From Bin76 sp963665765 (lineage in GTDB: Bacteria; Actinomycetota; Acidimicrobiia; Spongiisociales; ZC4RG35): a DNA stretch of 64,000 nt. The notes beneath the pieces are model-generated. The model was not told the DNA's origin, did no database searches, and saw nothing but the letters and a program-made list of their open reading frames with translations. The stretch spans positions 2,852,001 through 2,916,000 of the forward strand of contig OY762464.1 of assembly GCA_963665765.1 (NCBI GenBank), written 5' to 3'. Below are positions 16,658 through 25,023 of this stretch, one piece after another; position 1 is the stretch's first letter, and each line of letters begins with the position of its first letter. Position numbers and translations under genes: made by a program.

Positions 16658-17557
16658 ATGGAACAGAGCAATGGTATGAAGACCGGTACCGAACTGGTTA
16701 AACGGGGACTGGCCGACATGCTCAAGGGTGGAGTGATCATGGACGTGGTCTCCGCCGAGCAGGCCCGGATCGCCGAGCAGGCGGGGGCAGTGGCGGTGAT
16801 GGCTTTGGAGCGGGTGCCGTCGGATATCCGCAAGGACGGAGGAGTGGCCCGGATGGCCAATCCCGACAGGGTGACCGAGATCATGGGCGCGGTCACCATA
16901 CCGGTGATGGCCAAGTGTCGCATCGGGCACTTCTTGGAGGCCAGGGTCCTGGAATCCCTGGAAGTGGACTACATCGACGAATCCGAGGTGCTCACCCCGG
17001 CCGACGAGGAACATCACGTGGACAAGTGGTCTTTCACCACGCCGTTTGTGTGCGGCGCCCGCGATCTGGGAGAAGGACTGCGTCGCATTTCGGAGGGAGC
17101 GGCCATGATCCGCACCAAAGGCGAAGCCGGCACCGGCAACGTGGTGGAGGCGGTCCGTCACATTCGGGCCATCAACAGTCAGATCGAGGCGTTGGCGGGG
17201 TATTCGGATGAAGAGATCGACCGGGCAGCCCAGGCTATGAGGGTCCCGGTCGAGGTGGTTCGGGAAGTGGCCGAACTCAAGCGCCTGCCGGTGGTCAACT
17301 TCGCGGCGGGAGGTGTGGCCACCCCGTCCGACGCAGCGCTGATGATGGCGTTTGGGTGTGACGGGGTGTTTGTGGGGAGCGGGATCTACAAGAGTTCGGA
17401 CCCGACCGCCTACGCCGCCGCCATAGTGGAGGCCACCACCTTCTGGGATCGCCCCGAGGTGGTGGCGGAGGTCTCCCGGGGCCTTCCGGCGGCCATGGCA
17501 GGCATCGAGATAGGAACCTTGGAACCGGTCGAACGTTTGGCCTCCCGGGGCTGGTGA
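16658..17557 (+). CDS. pdxS: Pyridoxal 5'-phosphate synthase lyase subunit
   Basis: PdxS builds PLP from ribose 5-phosphate, glyceraldehyde 3-phosphate and ammonia supplied by PdxT. It is a 299-residue TIM barrel. Conserved features are M-D-V-V-S-A-E-Q-A near the N-terminus, the A-K-C-R-I-G-H-F block with the Schiff-base lysine, the second lysine in I-R-T-K-G-E-A-G-T-G, and N-F-A-A-G-G-V-A-T-P near the end. It overlaps pdxT by 4 bp. This is the deoxyxylulose-independent route of PLP synthesis. Confidence 0.97.
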   Translation: MEQSNGMKTGTELVKRGLADMLKGGVIMDVVSAEQARIAEQAGAVAVMALERVPSDIRKDGGVARMANPDRVTEIMGAVTIPVMAKCRIGHFLEARVLESLEVDYIDESEVLTPADEEHHVDKWSFTTPFVCGARDLGEGLRRISEGAAMIRTKGEAGTGNVVEAVRHIRAINSQIEALAGYSDEEIDRAAQAMRVPVEVVREVAELKRLPVVNFAAGGVATPSDAALMMAFGCDGVFVGSGIYKSSDPTAYAAAIVEATTFWDRPEVVAEVSRGLPAAMAGIEIGTLEPVERLASRGW

Positions 17558-18132
17558 CCATGCCGCCCACCATAGGGGTGTTGGCCTTGCAAGGTGATGT
17601 AAGAGAGCACCGGTGGGCGCTTGGGCGTCTTGAGGTTCACTCGCGATCGGTGCGACTTCCCGAAGACCTCAAAGGACTGGACGGTTTGGTAATTCCCGGA
17701 GGGGAGTCCACCACCATCGGTCGACTGGCGGAGCGGTTCGGGTTGCTGGCGCCGTTGCGCGGCGCCTTGGTCGGGGGTCTGCCCACCCTGGCCACCTGCG
17801 CGGGCATGATCCTGGTGGCCGCCTCCATCGTGGAAGGAGATCAGCCGCTCTTGGGAGGTCTGGATGTGGTGGTGCGGCGCAACGCCTTCGGAAGGCAGAA
17901 CGAGTCATTCGAGATGGATCTGGAGATCGACGGCTTGAGCCGCCCTTTCCGCGGGGTGTTCATCCGGGCGCCGTGGGTGGAGAAGGCGGGAGCGGATGTG
18001 GAAGTGTTGGCCCGGGTGGGAGAGCATCCGGTGATGGTTCGTTCCGGAGCGATGATGGCGACCTCTTTTCATCCGGAGTTGACCGGAGACGCTCGGGTGC
18101 ACCGTTTGTGGCTGCAGGGCGGAGGGGAGTAG
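17554..18132 (+). CDS. pdxT: Pyridoxal 5'-phosphate synthase glutaminase subunit
   Basis: A class I glutaminase that feeds ammonia to PdxS. The 192 residues carry G-V-L-A-L-Q-G-D near the N-terminus, the oxyanion G-G-E-S-T-T, the nucleophile Cys in L-A-T-C-A-G-M-I, and the His/Glu pair in T-S-F-H-P-E-L-T. The GTG start overlaps the pdxS stop; an ATG two codons later (17560) is an alternative start. Confidence 0.96.
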   Translation: MTMPPTIGVLALQGDVREHRWALGRLEVHSRSVRLPEDLKGLDGLVIPGGESTTIGRLAERFGLLAPLRGALVGGLPTLATCAGMILVAASIVEGDQPLLGGLDVVVRRNAFGRQNESFEMDLEIDGLSRPFRGVFIRAPWVEKAGADVEVLARVGEHPVMVRSGAMMATSFHPELTGDARVHRLWLQGGGE

Positions 18133-18138
18133 GGAATT

Positions 18139-18882
18139 ATGGCCGGACACTCCAAATGGGCGAATATCAAGCACCGCAAGGGTCGACAGGACGCGGCGCG
18201 CGGGAAACTCTTCGCCAAGCTGGCCCGGGTGATCGAATCGGAGGCGCGCAAAGGGGGAGGAGATCCCGCCGCCAACTATTCCCTGGCGGCGGCGGTGGCC
18301 AAAGCCAAATCGGCTTCTATGCCCAACGACAACATCGCCCGCGCCATCAAGAGGGGGACCGGCGAGACGACCGGCGTGGCCTACGACGAGCTGTGGTACG
18401 AGGGTTACGGGCCGGGGGGAGTGGCGGTGTACGTTCAGGTGCTCACCGACAACCGTCGACGGGCCGCTTCCGATGTGAGGGCGGCCTTCACTCGCCACGG
18501 GGGGAGTCTGGGCGAGCCGGGGTCGGTTGGATATCTCTTCCAACCCCGAGGAGTCATCTCGACCGCCGGCGAAGAGGATGATGTGCTGCTCACCGCTCTC
18601 GAGGCCGGAGCTGACGACATCCGGGAGACAGAAAACGCTTGGGAGGTGATCACCCCTCCCGGCGCCATGGCGGGGGTTCGCGATGCTTTGCGAGAGTCGG
18701 GTTTGGCGGTCGAATCGGCGGAGATGACCCAGTTGCCCATCACGGAGGTGGCGGTCGATCGTCGCACCGCTCCCAAAGTATTGCGATTGGTGGATGCGCT
18801 GGAAGACCTGGACGATGTCCAGAACGTCTACTCCAACTTCGAGATCGGGGACGACATCCTGGAGGTCCTGGCTAGTCGATAG
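18139..18882 (+). CDS. yebC: YebC/PmpR/TACO1 family protein
   Basis: 247 residues, the normal length, opening with the family signature A-G-H-S-K-W-A-N-I-K-H-R-K. Other conserved parts are S-M-P-N-D-N-I-A-R-A-I and E-G-Y-G-P-G-G-V-A. Members are annotated as transcription regulators, and recent work ties several to relief of ribosome stalling at proline stretches. It lies between pdxT and ruvC, its place in most actinobacteria. A terminator-like hairpin follows. Confidence 0.96.
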   Translation: MAGHSKWANIKHRKGRQDAARGKLFAKLARVIESEARKGGGDPAANYSLAAAVAKAKSASMPNDNIARAIKRGTGETTGVAYDELWYEGYGPGGVAVYVQVLTDNRRRAASDVRAAFTRHGGSLGEPGSVGYLFQPRGVISTAGEEDDVLLTALEAGADDIRETENAWEVITPPGAMAGVRDALRESGLAVESAEMTQLPITEVAVDRRTAPKVLRLVDALEDLDDVQNVYSNFEIGDDILEVLASR

Positions 18883-18910
18883 AGCCATTGGGGGAAGGGC
18901 TCGAAAGGAA

Positions 18911-18938
18911 AGGCCGGAAAAAACCGGCCTCTTTCTTT
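18911..18938 (+). terminator. Rho-independent-type terminator after yebC
   Basis: AGGCCGG pairs perfectly with CCGGCCT (7 bp) around a six-A loop, followed by CTTTCTTT. It separates yebC from ruvC. The T-tract is imperfect, so some read-through is possible. Confidence 0.75.
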
Positions 18939-18951
18939 ACACTTCCCGTAG

Positions 18952-19434
18952 GTGTTGGTATTGGGCGTGGATCCTGGACTGGCCCGCACCGGGTATGCGG
19001 TGGTGAGCCGTGGCAACCCTCATCGCGTGATCGTGATGGGGTTGATCAGCACCCCCGTGAAGTGGCCGATCGAAAAACGTCTTCAGGAACTGTCCAACGA
19101 TCTTTCCGATGTCATCAGGCGGTACCGGCCGGTGGCCCTGGCCTTGGAGAAGGTGTACATCAAGGGGAACCGTTCGGCCGCCTCGGCGGTGGAGCGGGCT
19201 ACGGGGGTGGTGATGCTGGCCGCCGCCGAAGGGGGGATCTATGTGTGGGAATACAGTCCCAGCACCGTCAAAAAGACCGTGACCGGGGACGGGGCCGCCA
19301 CCAAGGAAGCCGTCAAGCGATCGCTTCGCAAGACCCTCAATCTTCAGGAGGACGGCTTGCCGCATGACTCTTTTGATGCGGTGGCGGCGGCCGTTTGCCA
19401 CCTGCGCCACCTGCATTTGGAACTGGTGCCGTGA
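18952..19434 (+). CDS. ruvC: Crossover junction endodeoxyribonuclease RuvC
   Basis: Holliday-junction resolvase of 160 residues with an RNase H fold. The acidic site is D in L-G-V-D-P-G, E in A-L-E-K-V and the C-terminal H-D-S-F-D-A-V-A-A-A. G-N-R-S-A-A-S-A-V is the usual DNA-contact loop. GTG start 14 bp after the hairpin; no strong ribosome site. First gene of ruvC-ruvA-ruvB, coupled to ruvA by a GTGA overlap. Confidence 0.96.
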   Translation: MLVLGVDPGLARTGYAVVSRGNPHRVIVMGLISTPVKWPIEKRLQELSNDLSDVIRRYRPVALALEKVYIKGNRSAASAVERATGVVMLAAAEGGIYVWEYSPSTVKKTVTGDGAATKEAVKRSLRKTLNLQEDGLPHDSFDAVAAAVCHLRHLHLELVP

Positions 19435-20000
19435 TAGGGTCGCTCCGGGGGGTGCTGACCGAAAAGAAGCCGGAGGGGGTTACCATCGATGTGGGGGGTG
19501 TCGGATATGAAGTGGCGATGGCGCCGTCGGCAGTGGAAAACCTGGCCGGCGAACAGGGAGAGGTGTTGATCAGCACCCATCTGCAGGTGTGGAGCGAAGG
19601 CATGAGGCTGTTCGGTTTCGCGCTCCCCGAGGAGCGGGACCTGTTCCGACTGCTGATTTCGGCGCAGGGTGTGGGGCCGAAAGTGGGTTTGGCGATCCTT
19701 TCCACCCTGGATGCTCAGACCGTGCGGGAGGCGGTGCGTTCCGAGGACGTGATTACCTTCACCCGGGTGAGCGGGGTGGGGAAGAAGACCGCCCAGAGAT
19801 TGATCCTGGATCTGCGGGGGAAGCTGGAAGCGGCCGAGGCCAATGTGGTGTCCGGCGCCACCCGCTCCTCCCAGCTGTGGGAGGCGTTGGCCGGTCTGGG
19901 CTACCGCACGGGCGAGATCCGCCGGGCGGCGGCGGCGGTAGATCTACGCGACTCCTTTGAGGACCAATTGCGGGCGGCGCTTCGGGAGTTGGCGCAATGA
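19431..20000 (+). CDS. ruvA: Holliday junction DNA helicase subunit RuvA
   Basis: Binds four-way junctions and loads RuvB. 189 residues from the GTG at 19431, which overlaps the ruvC stop. It begins I-G-S-L-R-G-V-L and has two helix-hairpin-helix elements, one near G-V-G-P-K-V-G-L-A-I-L-S and the other at G-V-G-K-K-T-A-Q-R-L-I, then a C-terminal RuvB-binding domain. A longer frame from 19395 is rejected because it would overlap ruvC heavily. Confidence 0.96.
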   Translation: MIGSLRGVLTEKKPEGVTIDVGGVGYEVAMAPSAVENLAGEQGEVLISTHLQVWSEGMRLFGFALPEERDLFRLLISAQGVGPKVGLAILSTLDAQTVREAVRSEDVITFTRVSGVGKKTAQRLILDLRGKLEAAEANVVSGATRSSQLWEALAGLGYRTGEIRRAAAAVDLRDSFEDQLRAALRELAQ

Positions 20001-21019
20001 GGGAGGAGAGGGTGGTCGCCCAGGAGTCGAAGAAGGACGAGTCCGAACTGGAAGCCTCTCTGCGGCCTCGCCTGCTGAGCGAGTTTGTGGGGCAGCCGCT
20101 TTTGCAGGAACGGCTGCGGATTTCGATTGAGGCGGCCGGCAAAATGGGGTCGGCGATGGGGCATGTTCTTTTCTCGGGCCCGCCGGGGTTGGGGAAGACT
20201 TCGATGGCCGGGGTGATGGCCAACGAGTTGGGGGTGAGAATGCGAAGAACCTCCGGCCCGGCGCTCGACCGTCCGGGAGATCTGGCTTCCATCCTGTCGG
20301 GACTGGAGAGGGGCGAGGTTTTCTTCGTGGATGAGCTTCACCGGCTTCCCCGAATGGTGGAGGAGGTGCTGTATCCGGCCATGGAGGATTTCGAATTGGA
20401 CATCGTGGTGGGACGGGGAGTGGGCGCCACCACCTATCGACTGAACCTGGAACCGTTCACCCTGGTGGGGGCCACCACCCGGCTGGGAATGATTTCCTCT
20501 CCGCTGCGGGATCGGTTTCAGATCATCGAGCGCTTCGATTACTACACGCCGGAGGAACTGCGGCAGATAGTGGTTCGATCTGCGGGGATTCTGGGAGTGG
20601 AGGTCACCGGTGGGGGAGCGGAGACCATCGCCACCCGCAGCCGGGGCGCGGCCCGAGTGGCCAATCGTCTCTTGGCGCGGGTGCGGGATTACGCCATCGC
20701 CCGCTCCGACGGCCGGGTGACGGACCGGGTGGCGGAGCAGGCTCTCTCCCTGCTGGAGGTGGACGGGTTGGGTCTGGACAAGGTCGACCGGGCGATCCTC
20801 GAATCGGTGATTCATAAATTCGGGGGAGGCCCGGTGGGTTTGAGCACCCTGGCCATCTCGGTGGGGGAGGAACCCGAGACCGTGGAGGAAGCCTACGAGC
20901 CCTACTTGTTGCAGGCGGGCCTCTTACAGAGGACCCCCCGCGGACGGGTGGCCACCGAGGGGACTTATCTGCACCTGGGGCTCGCCCCTCCGGCCGACCC
21001 TCAGTTGCGGTTGGTCTGA
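19997..21019 (+). CDS. ruvB: Holliday junction ATP-dependent helicase RuvB
   Basis: AAA+ motor of branch migration, 340 residues. Walker A is G-P-P-G-L-G-K-T, Walker B V-F-F-V-D-E-L-H-R, sensor 1 is in G-A-T-T-R, and the arginine-rich S-R-G-A-A-R-V-A-N-R segment follows. A C-terminal winged helix binds DNA (G-G-G-P-V-G-L-S-T-L). The ATG overlaps the ruvA stop. Confidence 0.97.
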   Translation: MREERVVAQESKKDESELEASLRPRLLSEFVGQPLLQERLRISIEAAGKMGSAMGHVLFSGPPGLGKTSMAGVMANELGVRMRRTSGPALDRPGDLASILSGLERGEVFFVDELHRLPRMVEEVLYPAMEDFELDIVVGRGVGATTYRLNLEPFTLVGATTRLGMISSPLRDRFQIIERFDYYTPEELRQIVVRSAGILGVEVTGGGAETIATRSRGAARVANRLLARVRDYAIARSDGRVTDRVAEQALSLLEVDGLGLDKVDRAILESVIHKFGGGPVGLSTLAISVGEEPETVEEAYEPYLLQAGLLQRTPRGRVATEGTYLHLGLAPPADPQLRLV

Positions 21020-21035
21020 CTCTCGGGGCCCCACC

Positions 21036-22064
21036 ATGCTCACTTCGGAATTGGACTATCACCTTCCCCCCGAGTCGGTGGCGCAGACTCCCATCGAACC
21101 CCGTGACGCCTCCCGGCTGCTCGACACCCGGGATCTGACGGATCGGAGATTCTCGGACCTGCCCGATCTGTTGGGGGAAGGCGATCTGCTGGTGGTCAAC
21201 CGGACCCGGGTGCGGGCCGCTCGTCTGGTGGGCCACAAGGTCGGAACCGGCGGGAGAGTGGAGGCTTTGCTGACCCGACGGCTCTCTTCGGGGCGTTGGG
21301 AGGCTTTGGTCCGCCCCGCCCGGCGGCTGAGAGCCGGGGTGTTGTTGGAGTTTGGACCCCTGCGGGGTGAGGTGGTCTCCGATCCGGTCGACGGAGTCGC
21401 CGGGTTGATCCTGACCGGTCGGGGCGAGGTGGAAGAAATGGTGGAGGAGGTGGGGGAGTTGCCGCTTCCCCCCTACATCCGCCGGTCGCTGCCCGACCCG
21501 GAACGCTACCAAACGGTCTTCTCATCCCGGTTGGGGTCGGCCGCCGCCCCCACCGCCGGCCTTCATTTCACTCCGGAGCTGTTGGAGGCCCTGGCCCAAA
21601 GAGGGGTGGAGAGGACCGAGATCGACTTGGAGGTGAGTTGGGCAACCTTTCGTCCGATCGGGGTGAAGCAGGTGGAAGATCATCCGATGGGCCCGGAGCG
21701 CTTTCGGATCTCCGAGGAAACGGAGCGGGCCGTGAGACGCTGCCGGGAGCGCGGCGGTCGAGTGGTGGCGGTGGGCACCACCGTGGTGAGGACCTTGGAG
21801 ACCGGCGCCACCCCCGAGGGGCTGGTGACCGCCCGGGAAGGAGAGACCCGCCTGTACATGACTCCGGGCTGTGCATTCCGGGTGGTGGATCTGCTGATCA
21901 CCAATTTTCATGCTCCCCGATCGAGCCTGGTGGCTCTGGTCTGGGCCTTCATGGGGGTGGGATGGCGAGAGGCGTATCGGACCGCCCTAGCCAGGGAATA
22001 TCGTTTTCTGTCGTTCGGCGACGCCATGCTGGCCGAGCGTTATCCTGCGTCCGAATCCGCATGA
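21036..22064 (+). CDS. queA: S-adenosylmethionine:tRNA ribosyltransferase-isomerase QueA
   Basis: Makes epoxyqueuosine from preQ1 in the wobble position of GUN-decoding tRNAs, using SAM as ribosyl donor. The 342 residues start with D-Y-H-L-P-P-E-S-V-A-Q-T-P-I-E-P-R-D-A-S-R. Family blocks V-V-N-R-T-R-V, A-P-T-A-G-L-H-F-T and M-T-P-G-C-A-F-R-V-V-D are all present. It lies 16 bp after ruvB and overlaps tgt by 4 bp. No preQ0 synthesis genes are in the window. Confidence 0.97.
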   Translation: MLTSELDYHLPPESVAQTPIEPRDASRLLDTRDLTDRRFSDLPDLLGEGDLLVVNRTRVRAARLVGHKVGTGGRVEALLTRRLSSGRWEALVRPARRLRAGVLLEFGPLRGEVVSDPVDGVAGLILTGRGEVEEMVEEVGELPLPPYIRRSLPDPERYQTVFSSRLGSAAAPTAGLHFTPELLEALAQRGVERTEIDLEVSWATFRPIGVKQVEDHPMGPERFRISEETERAVRRCRERGGRVVAVGTTVVRTLETGATPEGLVTAREGETRLYMTPGCAFRVVDLLITNFHAPRSSLVALVWAFMGVGWREAYRTALAREYRFLSFGDAMLAERYPASESA

Positions 22065-23170
22065 AACCCGTTACGTGGACGTCGCAGGCCATCGACGGCC
22101 TGGCTCGGGCGGGGACGCTTCGCACTCCCCACGGCGAGGTTCCCACTCCGGTGTTCATGCCGGTGGGGACCCGCGCTTCGGTGAAAGCGTTGGACGCCGC
22201 CGATCTGGAAGAGATAGGCGCTCCGATCATGCTGTCCAACACCTATCACCTGATGTTGCGGCCGGGGTCGGAGTTGATCGAAAAGATGGGGGGGTTGCAC
22301 GGATTCATGGCATGGCGTCGACCGGTGCTCACCGATTCGGGTGGCTATCAGATATTTTCTCTCGCGGCCCGGATCAGCGAAGAGGGCGCGGTTTTTCGTT
22401 CGGTTTACGACGGCGCGCAAGTGAGCCTGACTCCCGAGCAGGCGGTCCGCCATCAGGAGCGCCTGGGGGCCGATATCGCCATGGTGCTTGACATTTGCCT
22501 GGGTCTTCCATCGTCCGCGGCGGAAGTGGAAGAGGCCACCGAGCGCACCTTGCGTTGGTCCGAGCGGGCCCTGGCGGCCCATCGCCGCTCCGAGCAGGCT
22601 CTGTTCGGGATCGTGCAGGGAGGGGTATCACCGGAACTGCGCCGCCGAAGCGCCCGGGCCACCGCCGGGATGGGTTTCTCGGGCTTTGGCATCGGAGGTC
22701 TTTCGGTGGGGGAGTCGGCCGCCGAACGAAATCTGGCGGTGGAGGCCAGCGTGGCGGAACTTCCCGGTCGCCTGCCCCGCTACCTGATGGGGGTGGGGGA
22801 CTCGTTGGGGATGTTGGATTCCATTGCCCGGGGGGTGGACATGTTCGACTGCGTCTGGCCCACCCGGCTGGCCCGGCACGGAAAGGTGCTCGGTTGGGGA
22901 GGCGACTACAACCTGCGGGCCTCCGCCTATGCGACCGACGAACGCCCCCTCGACCCCGGTTGCGGATGTCTGGCCTGCCGTCGGTACTCCCGGTCCTATC
23001 TGCGGCATCTGCTGCGAGTGGGAGAGATCGCCTCCCAGCGGCTGGTTTCCATCCACAACCTCACCTACGCCACCCGGCTAATGGATTCGGCTCGTCGGGC
23101 GATCATGGCCGGCGAGTTCGATGGGTTCCGCCGGGGTTTTGCGGAGAGAAGTTTCCCAACCAGGGAATGA
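22061..23170 (+). CDS. tgt: Queuine/preQ1 tRNA-guanine transglycosylase
   Basis: Swaps guanine-34 for preQ1 in target tRNAs, the step before QueA. 369 residues from the ATG overlapping the queA stop. The catalytic Asp in L-T-D-S-G-G-Y-Q and the second in D-C-V-W-P-T-R are present. The zinc site is C-G-C-L-A-C-R followed by the downstream His of Y-L-R-H-L. An upstream in-frame extension from 21638 lies wholly inside queA and is not used. Confidence 0.97.
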   Translation: MKPVTWTSQAIDGLARAGTLRTPHGEVPTPVFMPVGTRASVKALDAADLEEIGAPIMLSNTYHLMLRPGSELIEKMGGLHGFMAWRRPVLTDSGGYQIFSLAARISEEGAVFRSVYDGAQVSLTPEQAVRHQERLGADIAMVLDICLGLPSSAAEVEEATERTLRWSERALAAHRRSEQALFGIVQGGVSPELRRRSARATAGMGFSGFGIGGLSVGESAAERNLAVEASVAELPGRLPRYLMGVGDSLGMLDSIARGVDMFDCVWPTRLARHGKVLGWGGDYNLRASAYATDERPLDPGCGCLACRRYSRSYLRHLLRVGEIASQRLVSIHNLTYATRLMDSARRAIMAGEFDGFRRGFAERSFPTRE

Positions 23171-23217
23171 TCCGCTAGTCTGATACCGTCAGCGCACCAC
23201 ACAGGAGTTGTCATTAC

Positions 23218-23505
23218 ATGATCTTCGCTCAAGAGTCGGCGGGGAGCCCAATCTTTACCTGGTTGGTTCTCGGCGGCTTCCTTTTGTTCTTTTACTTTCT
23301 GCTCATCAGGCCACAGCGCAAACGAGCCAAACGGCAACAGGAACTGGTTGCGAACCTCGGTCTGGGAGACCAGATCCAGACCATAGGGGGCATTATCGGA
23401 CAGGTCCGCAGCGTCGAGGGTGACTCGGTGGTAATCGAACTGGAATACGGGTCTTTGCGGATCGCCAAAAAGGCCATCGCATCCAAACGAGCCTCGGAAG
23501 GCTGA
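23218..23505 (+). CDS. yajC: Preprotein translocase accessory subunit YajC
   Basis: A 95-residue protein with one N-terminal membrane helix (about 13-30) and the typical F-L-L-I-R-P-Q-R-K-R motif right after it. A small soluble domain follows with G-D-Q-I-Q-T-I-G-G-I. It works with SecD/SecF to aid export through SecYEG. ATG with CAGGAG 10 bp upstream; 3 bp before secD. Confidence 0.95.
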   Translation: MIFAQESAGSPIFTWLVLGGFLLFFYFLLIRPQRKRAKRQQELVANLGLGDQIQTIGGIIGQVRSVEGDSVVIELEYGSLRIAKKAIASKRASEG

Positions 23506-23508
23506 TCT

Positions 23509-25023
23509 GTGCTTCGGCGGGTCATCGGCCTGCTGATTGTTGTCGGGATCGCCTGGGGAGGGTTGGTTTCCGTCTATCTGTTGGGAATCGAGCCCAAGCT
23601 GGGATTGGATTTGCAGGGCGGGACCTCGGTGGTGCTCACCGCTCCGGATGACACCGACTCCGATGTGATGGAGTATGCGGTGGACATCATGCGTAGCCGC
23701 ATAGAGGACGTGGGCGGGGTTCAGGAACCGGAGATTTCCATAACGGGCGGGACCACGGTGCTGGTGCAGCTTCCGGGTGTGCAGAACGAACAGCAGGCGC
23801 TCGACGCCATTGGGCGGACCGGGCGCCTTTCGTTCCGTCCCGTGCTGGATGCCACGCCCGGTTTGGAGGGTCCGTTGGTGACCACTACCACCACCGCTCC
23901 CCCCGAAGCCGGGGAAGAGGGAGAGGATTCGGAGGAGGCGTCGGTGGTCATCACCACGACCACCACCACTGTGCCTGATGTTCCAAAAGGCGTGGACCCG
24001 GTCACCGGACTCACCATCGAAGACGACCCCGATCAGATCGCTTACCTGCCCAACCTCACTTTGTTCGGGGCGGAGGTGCTCACCCTCGGCCCGGCCGAGA
24101 TGACCGGTTCGGACGTTTCTCAGGCCCTTCCCGGTTTCAACAACCTCTCCGCACAATGGGTCGTGAATCTTTCTCTTACCTCCGAGGGGGCCGATTTGTT
24201 CGCCGATCTCACCGGTGAGGCGGCCGCCTATCCAAACGGCGACCCCCGTCGGCAGATCGCCATTGTCCTGGACGGACAGATCATCGCCTCGCCCCAAGTG
24301 TCAGAAGATGTGGCGGCCGGGGTGGGCATCACCGGGGGGGATGCGGTGATCACTTTGGGGTCCGATCCCGCCGCCGAGGAGCAGGCCCAGAATCTGGCGG
24401 TGGTCCTTCGGTACGGTTCGCTGCCGGTGGCTTTCGAGCGGAGCCAGGTGCAGAAGGTCTCCGCCACCTTGGGATCCGATTCTCTTCAAATCGGGCTCGT
24501 GTCGGGGATCGCCGGATTGATCCTGGTGGCCGTGGTGCTGCTGCTGTACTACCGGGCCCTGGGTCTGGTGGCGATCCTGGGCATCGCGGTGTTCGGAGCG
24601 CTGCTGATCGCCATATATGCCTTACTCGGCCACTTCCAGGGAGTGACTCTCACCCTGGCGGGCGTGACGGGGATCATCGTGGCGGTGGGCATCACCGCCG
24701 ACTCCTACATCGTCTACTTCGAACGGATCAAAGACGAATTGCGGGCCGGAAGAACCGTGCCGTCCGCCGTGTCCCAGGGTTTCAGTACCGCCTTCCGGAC
24801 CATCCTCACCGCCGACACGGTCTCGATTCTGGGGGCGACCCTGCTGTGGGTGCTGACGGTGGGGGCCGTAAGGGGCTTCGCGCTGTCGCTCGGCATCGCC
24901 ACGGTTTTGGATATCTTTGTTGCCCGGGCGTTCACCCGACGCGCCGCCTGGGTGCTGGCCCATAGTCGTTTGGGACGTTCCGGTTGGTTCTCCCTGCCGG
25001 CCGCCGCCGGAGAGAAACAATGA
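23509..25023 (+). CDS. secD: Protein translocase subunit SecD
   Basis: A proton-driven partner of the Sec channel, 504 residues, with a helix at 5-25, the D-L-Q-G-G-T-S motif (34-40), a large periplasmic-side domain, and five C-terminal helices of the RND/SecDF fold (G-I-T-A-D-S-Y-I-V-Y-F-E-R). The odd part is residues 124-156, a low-complexity insert with two Thr runs around an acidic Glu-rich stretch, in the extracytoplasmic domain. GTG start. Cotranscribed with yajC and secF. Confidence 0.96.
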   Translation: MLRRVIGLLIVVGIAWGGLVSVYLLGIEPKLGLDLQGGTSVVLTAPDDTDSDVMEYAVDIMRSRIEDVGGVQEPEISITGGTTVLVQLPGVQNEQQALDAIGRTGRLSFRPVLDATPGLEGPLVTTTTTAPPEAGEEGEDSEEASVVITTTTTTVPDVPKGVDPVTGLTIEDDPDQIAYLPNLTLFGAEVLTLGPAEMTGSDVSQALPGFNNLSAQWVVNLSLTSEGADLFADLTGEAAAYPNGDPRRQIAIVLDGQIIASPQVSEDVAAGVGITGGDAVITLGSDPAAEEQAQNLAVVLRYGSLPVAFERSQVQKVSATLGSDSLQIGLVSGIAGLILVAVVLLLYYRALGLVAILGIAVFGALLIAIYALLGHFQGVTLTLAGVTGIIVAVGITADSYIVYFERIKDELRAGRTVPSAVSQGFSTAFRTILTADTVSILGATLLWVLTVGAVRGFALSLGIATVLDIFVARAFTRRAAWVLAHSRLGRSGWFSLPAAAGEKQ

